Of a stretch of 60,353 bases of DNA, positions 8,747 to 15,917 are shown in pieces. A model generated the notes under the pieces. The model did not search any database, had not been told where the DNA came from, and worked only from the letters and a program-made list of their open reading frames with translations. Location: positions 1 to 60,353 of the forward strand of contig NZ_JASLGE010000058.1 in NCBI RefSeq assembly GCF_030150285.1. The letters are read 5' to 3'. Each line of letters starts with the position of its first letter. Position 1 is the stretch's first letter. Position numbers and translations under genes: made by a program. Source of the DNA: Pseudomonas sp. GTDB lineage: Bacteria > Pseudomonadota > Gammaproteobacteria > Pseudomonadales > Pseudomonadaceae.

Positions 8747-9328
8747 ATGGCGGCAAAAAAAATCTTGATGCTGGTCGGCGATTACGTTGAAGACTACGAA
8801 GTGATGGTGCCGTTTCAGGCGCTGTTGATGGTGGGTCATCACGTTCACACGGTGTGCCCCGGCAAGGTGTCGGGCCAGACCGTTCGCACCGCCATTCACG
8901 ATTTCGAGGGCGATCAGACCTACAGCGAAAAGCCGGGTCATCTGTTTGCCCTGAACTTTGATTTCGATCAGGTCAAGGCCGATGACTATGACGCGCTGCT
9001 GGTGCCCGGCGGCCGAGCGCCTGAATACCTGCGCCTGAACGAAAAGGTACTTGAGCTGGTGCGTGATTTCGACAAGGCAGGCAAACCCATTGCGGCGGTC
9101 TGTCATGGCGCGCAGTTGCTGGCCGCTGCGGGCATTTTGGCCGGGCGTGAATGCAGCGCTTACCCGGCGTGCGCCCCGGAAGTGCGCCTGGCGGGCGGTA
9201 CCTACATCGATATCGACGTGACCCAGGCCCATGTGCAAGGCAACCTGGCCACGGCACCGGCCTGGCCTGCGCACCCGGCGTGGCTGGCGGGTTTCCTGGG
9301 GCTGCTCGGCACCACCATTACCGTGTAA
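8747..9328 (+). CDS. DJ-1/PfpI family protein
   Basis: These proteins have been described as proteases, glyoxalases or deglycases; the actual reaction here is not known. The 193-residue protein has the family fold, with LLVPGGRAPEYLR and the nucleophile elbow AVCHGAQLL (Cys119, His120). The acidic partner residue is probably Glu18 in the DYEVMVPF segment. The ATG at 8747 follows TTGAGGAGCATTCACC, a strong ribosome site. A ribbon-helix-helix gene starts 15 bases after it and may be co-transcribed. Confidence 0.88.
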   Translation: MAAKKILMLVGDYVEDYEVMVPFQALLMVGHHVHTVCPGKVSGQTVRTAIHDFEGDQTYSEKPGHLFALNFDFDQVKADDYDALLVPGGRAPEYLRLNEKVLELVRDFDKAGKPIAAVCHGAQLLAAAGILAGRECSAYPACAPEVRLAGGTYIDIDVTQAHVQGNLATAPAWPAHPAWLAGFLGLLGTTITV

Positions 9329-9343
9329 GCAGAGGGCGTGACC

Positions 9344-9640
9344 ATGTGTGAGCTGTATGTCAAAGCCGACCCGATTCTTTACGAGTCGCGCTCGCGTTCC
9401 TTGCGTATTTGCGGCGTGGTCACCACCTTGCGCCTGGAAAACCAGTTTTGGGACATTCTGAGCGACATTGCCCAGGCCGATGGCATGACCACCAATCAGT
9501 TGGTGGCCAAGCTGTATGAAGAGGTGATGGATTACCGCGGCGAAGTGGTCAACTTCGCCTCGTTTCTGCGTGTGAGCTGTACCCGCTTTCTCAGCCAGCG
9601 CAGGGCACCGGCCTTGAGTGTGGTGTCGCGTTCAGGCTAA
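9344..9640 (+). CDS. Ribbon-helix-helix domain protein (RHH_4 type)
   Basis: A small 98-residue protein, probably DNA-binding. The core CGVVTTLRLENQFWDILSDI, then ADGMTTNQLVAKLYEEV, fits the RHH_4 family (a strand followed by two helices). A GTG at 9338 is in frame, but GAGG at 9332 is correctly spaced only for the ATG at 9344. A clear paralogue is encoded at 47614-47976 with the same sequence pattern (CLRLEEVYWDVLSDISRIN). It lies 15 bases behind the DJ-1 gene. Confidence 0.75.
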   Translation: MCELYVKADPILYESRSRSLRICGVVTTLRLENQFWDILSDIAQADGMTTNQLVAKLYEEVMDYRGEVVNFASFLRVSCTRFLSQRRAPALSVVSRSG

Positions 9641-9659
9641 GCCAGCGCTGCTTCCCGGT

Positions 9660-10685
9660 TCAGGCTTCGACCGGCACCGCGTGGGCTGTGTAGCCCAGCG
9701 GGTGGGTTTTTGAGTTAAAGAACCGTAGCGTCAGCTTGGTGTCGGCAAACAGGCTGCTGTAGTGGTTTTTCTGGAAGCGGATAAACGCTTCGCTGCGCGG
9801 GTAAATGGACAGGCACAGGGTTTTTAGCGGTGCCTGGCGCAGGGCATCAATCAGGTGCCGGTCTTGCTCGCCCAAGCTGTGGCCAAAGATGCACAGCGCG
9901 TCTTTATGGGTCATTAACTGCTGATGGCACCAGGACAAGTAATCGCATTGGCGAATCGACTTGCGCTTGTCATCACTGCTGCTTTCGCTGACAAACAACG
10001 GCACATCGTCCAGTGCGCTAATGGAGTGATTGATCGCAAAGTTGCTGAGCAAAGTGGGTTCATTGGCGATGATCTTGCGCGCCTTGCCTTCCTGGTTTTT
10101 GACCAGGTGCAGGCCACCGTGCAGGTACAGCACACGGGTTGCCCGGCTTTTGGCTTGCACGGCGGCGGGTTCGAATGTCCCGTGGGGCGTGCCGAATGCG
10201 TCGGTGAATGCTTTCGGGGCGTGCATCACGGCCCACGGCGTCAGCAAATCATAGTTTGAGCAGTACACGGTGGCGTAACGCGCCAATTCTTCGTTCCAGC
10301 AGCCCAGGGTGTCAGGCCGCATCAAGCGCCATGGGATATGCACATCTTGCGTGCAATTGATCAGGGCTTCTTTGATGGCGTAGTAGCGCTTGCGCGGTGA
10401 AGCAGAGTTGATCGCCAGGGCTTTGTTGACCTTGCTCGCGGTTTTGAGCGCGCTCAGTGTGTGCTCAAAGTTACGGGTGCCCAAGGCTTCGAAGACGCTG
10501 AGTTCGGTCTGGCTAAGGGGCTTTTCTGCGACGGTTTTGGCTTTTTCAAACAGCGAGTCGTAATAAAAGTCATGCCATACCGCCATGCTTGCACCGTTAC
10601 CCAGCAATAGCCCGCTGCACGGCGTGCGGGTGCGAAGGGTGTTCCAGTCTTCTAGTTCGGCATCAAATTCCTGGAATGGGGTCAT
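9660..10685 (-). CDS. DUF4917 family protein, SIR2-like fold
   Basis: The function is unknown. The 341-residue protein has LLLGNGAS near the N-terminus (residues 26-33), a nucleotide-binding loop as in SIR2-like proteins, then YLHGGLHLVKN and CIFGHSLGEQDRHLIDALR. These match the SIR2-like DUF4917 family. SIR2-like proteins that hydrolyse NAD occur in several anti-phage systems, so this is worth testing as a defence protein, but no partner gene (Argonaute, HerA, TIR) is next to it. It is convergent with the RHH gene and divergent from the alcohol dehydrogenase. Confidence 0.75.
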   Translation of the reverse strand: MTPFQEFDAELEDWNTLRTRTPCSGLLLGNGASMAVWHDFYYDSLFEKAKTVAEKPLSQTELSVFEALGTRNFEHTLSALKTASKVNKALAINSASPRKRYYAIKEALINCTQDVHIPWRLMRPDTLGCWNEELARYATVYCSNYDLLTPWAVMHAPKAFTDAFGTPHGTFEPAAVQAKSRATRVLYLHGGLHLVKNQEGKARKIIANEPTLLSNFAINHSISALDDVPLFVSESSSDDKRKSIRQCDYLSWCHQQLMTHKDALCIFGHSLGEQDRHLIDALRQAPLKTLCLSIYPRSEAFIRFQKNHYSSLFADTKLTLRFFNSKTHPLGYTAHAVPVEA

Positions 10686-10822
10686 CGCAAGTATCGTCTC
10701 AAGGCGGGGGCGGTGTAGGACTTTATCACGCTCAAGCGTTGAGCTAGATCAACATTACGGTAGGCCGAATGGGTGATGCTGTAGGGCGTGATTACGCCCA
10801 TGACCCGCCAAGAGGACTCGCC

Positions 10823-11971
10823 ATGACCAGCACTTTCTTTATTCCTGCCGTAAATATTATGGGTAACGGTTGCCTGGATGAGGCCATGACTGCGATTCGC
10901 AATTATGGTTTTCGCCATGCATTGATTGTGACGGACGCTGGGCTGGCCAAGGCGGGCGTTGCGACGCTGATCGCCGAGAAGCTGGCGTTGCAGGACATTG
11001 AGTCGGTTATTTTCGACGGTGCCAAGCCCAACCCCAGCATTCTCAACGTGGAGTCGGGCCTCAAGGTGCTTAAACAGCATGACTGCGACTTTATTGTGTC
11101 GCTGGGCGGCGGGTCGCCCCATGACTGCGCTAAAGGGATTGCGTTGTGTGCCACCAACGGCGGGCATATCCGCGATTACGAAGGGGTTGATCGCTCAACC
11201 AAGCCGCAACTGCCGCTGGTGTCGATCAACACCACCGCCGGTACGGCCAGTGAGATGACCCGTTTTTGCATCATCACGGACGAAGAACGCCACGTGAAAA
11301 TGGCCATTGTCGACCGTAACGTGACCCCGCTGCTGTCGGTCAACGACCCTGAGTTGATGGCGGCCATGCCTAAAGGCCTCACCGCCGCCACGGGGATGGA
11401 TGCCTTGACCCATGCGATTGAAGCGTATGTGTCGACGGCCGCCACGCCGATCACGGATGCCTGCGCGATCAAGGCCATGGAGTTGATCAGCCAGAACCTG
11501 CGCCAGGCCGTGCGTGAGGGCAAGGACCTGACCGCGCGTGAAAACATGGCCTATGCGCAGTTCCTCGCGGGCATGGCCTTTAACAATGCGTCGCTGGGGT
11601 TTGTGCATGCGATGGCGCATCAGTTGGGCGGTTTCTACGACTTGCCGCACGGGGTGTGCAACGCGGTCTTGCTGCCGCATGTGCAGACGTTTAACGCCAG
11701 CGTGTGTGCGTCCCGTTTGACCGATGTGGCCCATGCGCTGGGCGCGGACGTGCGCGGCCTGAGCCCGGAGCAGGGCGCACATGCCGCCATCGCAGCGATT
11801 CGTGCTTTGGCCAAGGATGTTGAGATCCCGGCAGGGCTGCGGGACTTGGGGGCTAAACTGGAAGACATCCCGGTGCTGGCAACCAACGCGCTGAAAGACG
11901 CCTGTGGGTTTACCAACCCGCGCACGGCAGATCAGGCTCAGATTGAAGAGATCTTCCGTAACGCGTTCTGA
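10823..11971 (+). CDS. yiaY: Iron-containing alcohol dehydrogenase, YiaY type
   Basis: It oxidises or reduces alcohols and aldehydes with NAD. The 382-residue product follows E. coli YiaY almost throughout, with the NAD loop SLGGGSPHDCAKGIAL, TTAGTASEMTRFCIITDE, and iron ligands in MDALTHAIEAY and GFVHAMAHQLGGFYDLPHG. It is a full-length group III dehydrogenase. The start at 10823 is preceded by AGAGGA. The true substrate is not shown by the sequence; YiaY itself is often annotated as an L-threonine dehydrogenase. Confidence 0.92.
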   Translation: MTSTFFIPAVNIMGNGCLDEAMTAIRNYGFRHALIVTDAGLAKAGVATLIAEKLALQDIESVIFDGAKPNPSILNVESGLKVLKQHDCDFIVSLGGGSPHDCAKGIALCATNGGHIRDYEGVDRSTKPQLPLVSINTTAGTASEMTRFCIITDEERHVKMAIVDRNVTPLLSVNDPELMAAMPKGLTAATGMDALTHAIEAYVSTAATPITDACAIKAMELISQNLRQAVREGKDLTARENMAYAQFLAGMAFNNASLGFVHAMAHQLGGFYDLPHGVCNAVLLPHVQTFNASVCASRLTDVAHALGADVRGLSPEQGAHAAIAAIRALAKDVEIPAGLRDLGAKLEDIPVLATNALKDACGFTNPRTADQAQIEEIFRNAF

Positions 11972-12046
11972 TGGCAACATGGCCCTCGCCCCAGTTTTCT
12001 GCTTTTTGCGCAGACCTGGGGTGAAGGGTTTAAATGACGCCTAAAA

Positions 12047-12078
12047 AAAACGGCCGGGTTATTCACCCGGCCGTTTTT
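12047..12078. terminator. Bidirectional terminator between yiaY and fumarase
   Basis: A strong stem (ACGGCCGGGT / ACCCGGCCGT) has an A-run on the left and TTTTT on the right, so it can end both the yiaY transcript (plus) and the convergent fumarase transcript (minus). Confidence 0.9.
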
Positions 12079-12097
12079 GTGTCTGGCTTAGCCGTGC

Positions 12098-13621
12098 TTA
12101 TTGCACTTCAACGGCCAGGCTGTCGCTGATTTTCTTCTGCCAGATCGCCGGGCCGGTGATGTGCACCGACTCGCCTTTGCTGTCGACAGCCACGGTTACA
12201 GGCATGTCTTTAACGTCGAACTCGTAGATTGCTTCCATACCCAGTTCGGCAAATGCCACCACCCGCGATTTCTTGATGGCCTGAGCCACCAGGTACGCCG
12301 CGCCGCCGACGGCCATCAGGTACACGGCTTTGTGTTCCTTGATCGCTTCGATGGCAGTAGGGCCGCGCTCGGACTTGCCGATCATGCCCAGCAGGCCGGT
12401 CTGGTCGAGGATCTGACGGGTGAACTTGTCCATCCGCGTGGCGGTCGTCGGGCCTGCCGGGCCAACCACTTCGTCGCCCACCGGATCAACCGGGCCTACG
12501 TAGTAGATGAAGCGACCCTTGAGGTCGACCGGCAAGGTTTCACCCCTGTTCAGCATTTCAACCATGCGCTTGTGCGCTGCGTCACGGCCGGTGAGCATTT
12601 TGCCGTTCAGCAGCACGGTTTCGCCCGGCTTCCAGCTTTGCACGTCTTCCGGGGTCAGTGTGTCGAGGTTGACACGGCGGGCCGAAGGGCCGGCTTCCCA
12701 GACGATTTCCGGGTAGGCGTCCAGCGGTGGCGCTTCGAGAGCGGCCGGGCCGGAGCCGTCCAGCACGAAGTGGGCGTGGCGGGTGGCCGCGCAGTTCGGG
12801 ATCATGCACACCGGCAGCGAAGCTGCGTGGGTCGGGTAGTCCATGATTTTAACGTCGAGCACGGTGGTCAGACCGCCGAGGCCCTGGGCACCGATGCCCA
12901 GTTGGTTGACCTTCTCGAACAGCTCGATACGCATCTCTTCGATACGGTTGGACGGGCCGCGCTTGATCAGCTCGTGAATGTCGATGGATTCCATCAACAC
13001 TTCCTTGGCCATCACTGCCGCTTTTTCAGCCGTGCCGCCGATGCCGATGCCGAGCATGCCCGGTGGGCACCAGCCCGCGCCCATGGTCGGAACGGTCTTG
13101 AGCACCCAGTCAACGATCGAGTCGGACGGGTTGAGCATGGCCATTTTCGACTTGTTCTCGGAGCCGCCGCCCTTGGCCGCTACGTCCACTTCGACGGTGT
13201 TACCCGGCACGATGGAGTAGTGAATCACCGCCGGGGTGTTGTCCTTGGTGTTGCGACGAGCACCGGCCGGGTCGGCCAGGATGGAAGCGCGCAGAACGTT
13301 TTCCGGCAGGTTGTAAGCGCGACGCACGCCTTCGTTGATCATGTCGTCCAGGCCCATGGTGGCCCCATCCCAGCGCACATCCATGCCGACGCGCACGAAC
13401 ACGGTCACGATGCCGGTGTCCTGGCAGATCGGCCGGTGGCCGGTGGCACACATGCGCGAGTTGATCAGGATTTGTGCCATGGAGTCACGGGCCGCTGGCG
13501 ATTCTTCGCGCAGGTATGCTTCGTGCATGGCCTGAATGAAGTCAACGGGATGGTAGTAAGAAATGAATTGCAGGGCGTCAGCAACGCTCTGAATCAGGTC
13601 GTCTTGCTTGATCACGGTCAT
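12098..13621 (-). CDS. fumA: Fumarate hydratase, class I (iron-sulfur)
   Basis: It interconverts fumarate and malate in the TCA cycle using an oxygen-sensitive [4Fe-4S] cluster. The 507-residue protein has the class I alpha and beta regions joined. The likely cluster cysteines are Cys66 (RPICQDTG), Cys185 (GAGWCPPGMLGIGIGG) and Cys277 (MIPNCAATRHAHF). Ten in-frame codons lie upstream, but the ATG at 13621 has GAGGAG before it. In P. aeruginosa the diguanylate cyclase gene sadC sits beside this fumarase; here that place holds only a REP pair (see findings). Confidence 0.95.
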   Translation of the reverse strand: MTVIKQDDLIQSVADALQFISYYHPVDFIQAMHEAYLREESPAARDSMAQILINSRMCATGHRPICQDTGIVTVFVRVGMDVRWDGATMGLDDMINEGVRRAYNLPENVLRASILADPAGARRNTKDNTPAVIHYSIVPGNTVEVDVAAKGGGSENKSKMAMLNPSDSIVDWVLKTVPTMGAGWCPPGMLGIGIGGTAEKAAVMAKEVLMESIDIHELIKRGPSNRIEEMRIELFEKVNQLGIGAQGLGGLTTVLDVKIMDYPTHAASLPVCMIPNCAATRHAHFVLDGSGPAALEAPPLDAYPEIVWEAGPSARRVNLDTLTPEDVQSWKPGETVLLNGKMLTGRDAAHKRMVEMLNRGETLPVDLKGRFIYYVGPVDPVGDEVVGPAGPTTATRMDKFTRQILDQTGLLGMIGKSERGPTAIEAIKEHKAVYLMAVGGAAYLVAQAIKKSRVVAFAELGMEAIYEFDVKDMPVTVAVDSKGESVHITGPAIWQKKISDSLAVEVQ

Positions 13622-13794
13622 GGGTCGCGCTCCTCTATAAGACGGGAACATTCAATCAAAAAGGTGTTTGCGACCTTGGTACAACGGTCTGTCGGAAACA
13701 TCTTTGCGGGGCATACCGGGCACGCATGACCGGTATAAAAACGGCGCAGCAGTATAACCCGGCACACGCCGTGATACACCTGTGGTGCAAAACT

Positions 13795-13903
13795 TGTAGT
13801 CGCTGGCGAAGGCTGCGATAAGCTTTGTTTGACCTTTGTCTAATACGTCTAAAGGGCTTTGTAGAGCGGCGGCGCGCCTTCGTAGCCTGCGGCAGCGACT
13901 GCA
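13795..13903. repeat. REP pair in opposite orientation (REPIN-like)
   Basis: A left copy at 13795-13820 (TGTAGTCGCTGGCGAAGGCTGCGA) and an inverted right copy at 13880-13903 share about 20 of 24 positions, separated by about 60 bases. This is the arrangement of Pseudomonas REPINs, which are dispersed by a RAYT transposase encoded elsewhere. It belongs to a different family from the repeats at 5305 and 28394. Confidence 0.7.
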
Positions 13904-13932
13904 GGGTCAAATGAGTGGTCAGGAGTACAGCA

Positions 13933-14871
13933 GTGCCCCAGTTACATGTTGCCGGCCAGTGTTGGTTGGTTGCCCAGAATGCCAATGTGCTCGATAGCCT
14001 GAATCAGGCCGGGGTGGCGGTGCCTTACAGTTGCCGGGCCGGCAGTTGCCATGCCTGCCTGGTGCGGATTACCGGCGGCGAGCCCACCGATGCCCAACCG
14101 CAGGCATTGACCCGCGAGCAGCGCGCGCAGGGTTGGCGGTTGGCTTGCCAATGCCAAGTGGTGGAGGACCTGTGGGTCGAGGTGTTTGACCCGCTACGTG
14201 ACGGTTTACCGGCCGAAGTGGTGGGGCTGGACTGGCTCTGTTCAACCGTGCTGCGTGTTCAGTTGTTGACACAGCGCCCCCTGCGTTACCGCGCGGGCCA
14301 GCATGTGGTGCTGTGGGCAGCCAGTGGTGTGGCGCGGCCTTATTCGTTGGCCAGCCTGCCTGATGAAGACCGCTATCTGGTGTTTCACCTCGATTGCACG
14401 CATCCCGGCGCGTTTATTGATGCTGCACGGGCGTTCAAGGTGGGAGACGTCGTGCGCTTGGGCGAGTTGCGCGGGGGGGCGTTGCGCTACGACCCGGACT
14501 GGCAGCAACAGCCGCTTTGGCTACTGGCCTCTGGCACAGGGCTGGGGCCGTTGTACGGCGTGTTGCGCGAAGCGTTGCGCCAGGATCATCAGGGGCCGAT
14601 TCGGTTGGTGCATGTGGCGCGCACGGTCACGGAGCATTACCTGAGGGAAGCACTGCAAGCGTTGGCTGGCGAGCACCCGAATCTCGAGCTTGAGTGGGTG
14701 CTGCGCGATGAGTTGGCGGGTTTTCTCGCCCAGCTGCGAGTGGCATCACGCCAGACCCACGCGTTGGTCTGCGGCCACGCCGACAGCGTTGAGGCCTTCG
14801 CCAAACGCTTGTTTCTGGCGGGGTTACCGCGCAGTCAACTGCTGGCGGATACCTTTGTCGCCCATGCTTAA
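13933..14871 (+). CDS. Ferredoxin-FAD/NAD(P) reductase (electron-transfer component)
   Basis: It probably passes electrons from NAD(P)H through FAD to a [2Fe-2S] centre. The 312-residue protein starts with a plant-type ferredoxin domain with cysteines 34, 39, 42 and 72 (PYSCRAGSCHACLV ... LACQC). This is followed by an FAD domain with RPYSLAS (residues 135-141) and a nucleotide domain with ASGTGLGPLYGVLREAL. This is the layout of oxygenase reductases and of PA4331. The GTG at 13933 is chosen because AGGAG lies 7 bases before it. No oxygenase gene is adjacent, so the partner is unknown. Confidence 0.85.
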   Translation: MPQLHVAGQCWLVAQNANVLDSLNQAGVAVPYSCRAGSCHACLVRITGGEPTDAQPQALTREQRAQGWRLACQCQVVEDLWVEVFDPLRDGLPAEVVGLDWLCSTVLRVQLLTQRPLRYRAGQHVVLWAASGVARPYSLASLPDEDRYLVFHLDCTHPGAFIDAARAFKVGDVVRLGELRGGALRYDPDWQQQPLWLLASGTGLGPLYGVLREALRQDHQGPIRLVHVARTVTEHYLREALQALAGEHPNLELEWVLRDELAGFLAQLRVASRQTHALVCGHADSVEAFAKRLFLAGLPRSQLLADTFVAHA

Positions 14872-14919
14872 AGGCTGTGCCAGCGTTTGGCAGCCACCGC
14901 GTGCCGGCACGGCCGCAGT

Positions 14920-15738
14920 TTATTTGAAGCGCCGCTCCACGCCTTTTTCCACCAGTATTTTGGCCGAGATCTCTTCCACCGAGAAATGAGTGGAGTTGAT
15001 ATGCGGGATATTTTCGCGCTGAAACAGGCGTTCGACTTCGCGCACTTCAAATTCGCACTGAGCGAAGCTTGAGTAGCGGCTGTTGGGTTTGCGCTCGTTA
15101 CGAATGGCCGTGAGGCGGTCGGGGTCGATGGTCAGGCCGAAGAGTTTGTGCTGATGCGCGCGCAAGGCAGCGGGCAGCTTCAGGCTTTCCATGTCGTCAT
15201 CGGTCAGCGGGTAGTTGGCGGCCCGAATACCGAATTGCATGGCCATGTACAGACAGGTCGGGGTCTTGCCACAGCGGGACACGCCCACCAGAATCAGGTC
15301 GGCTTTGTCGTATTTGTGGGTGCGGGCACCGTCATCGTTGTCGAGGGCGAAGTTCACCGCTTCGATACGCTCCATATAGTTGGAGTTGTGGCCGATGGAG
15401 TGGGATTTTCCTACAGAGTAGGATGAATGCTCTGCCAGTTCCTGTTCCAGAGGCGCGAGGAAACTGGAAAAAATGTCGATCATGAAGCCGTTGGAGGTCG
15501 CGAGAATCTCGCGAATGTCCTGATTGACGATGGTGTCGAAGATAATCGGGCGCAGGCCGTCTTTCTCGGCGGCGCTGTTGATTTGTTGTACCATCGCCCG
15601 CGCTTTTTCCACGCTGTCTATATAGGGGCGTGTGAATTTGCTGAAGGTTACATTTTCAAATTGTGCCAACAAACTCTGGCCGAGGGTTTCGGCTGTAATG
15701 CCGGTGCCGTCGGAAATAAAGAAAGCCGATCGTTTCAT
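14920..15738 (-). CDS. ppsR: PEP synthase regulatory protein (bifunctional kinase/pyrophosphorylase)
   Basis: It inactivates PEP synthase by ADP-dependent phosphorylation and reactivates it by phosphorolysis. The 272-residue DUF299 protein shows FFISDGTGITAETLGQSLL at the N-terminus and the P-loop-like GVSRCGKTPT (residues 152-161). The ATG at 15738 is the family start; the frame extends 22 codons further without a likely start. It is divergent from its target gene ppsA, with 179 bases between them, the normal Pseudomonas arrangement. Confidence 0.96.
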   Translation of the reverse strand: MKRSAFFISDGTGITAETLGQSLLAQFENVTFSKFTRPYIDSVEKARAMVQQINSAAEKDGLRPIIFDTIVNQDIREILATSNGFMIDIFSSFLAPLEQELAEHSSYSVGKSHSIGHNSNYMERIEAVNFALDNDDGARTHKYDKADLILVGVSRCGKTPTCLYMAMQFGIRAANYPLTDDDMESLKLPAALRAHQHKLFGLTIDPDRLTAIRNERKPNSRYSSFAQCEFEVREVERLFQRENIPHINSTHFSVEEISAKILVEKGVERRFK

Positions 15739-15917
15739 TTGCGCCTTGGGCCTTAAGCTGGTGACGTTTCTTGGATATGATAGGCGCGATTTTGTCGCCC
15801 GCAATGGCAGGCAGTGTCACTTATTTTCCAGGTCCAGGCCACAATCGCTGAGAGGCTCCATAGATGGAGCGTCCGGTACCCTGAGCTTTTCCCAACACAG
15901 TTAGTGGAGAGATCACC

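Noticed and set aside
10168..10182. GGTTCGAATGTCCC, like a tRNA T-loop
   Set aside because: Lies inside the DUF4917 gene and no acceptor or anticodon stem can be built around it.
12101..13729. Open frame of 542 codons on the plus strand opposite fumarase
   Set aside because: Antisense of a complete class I fumarase; composition (His/Val/Arg-rich) is typical of mirror frames.
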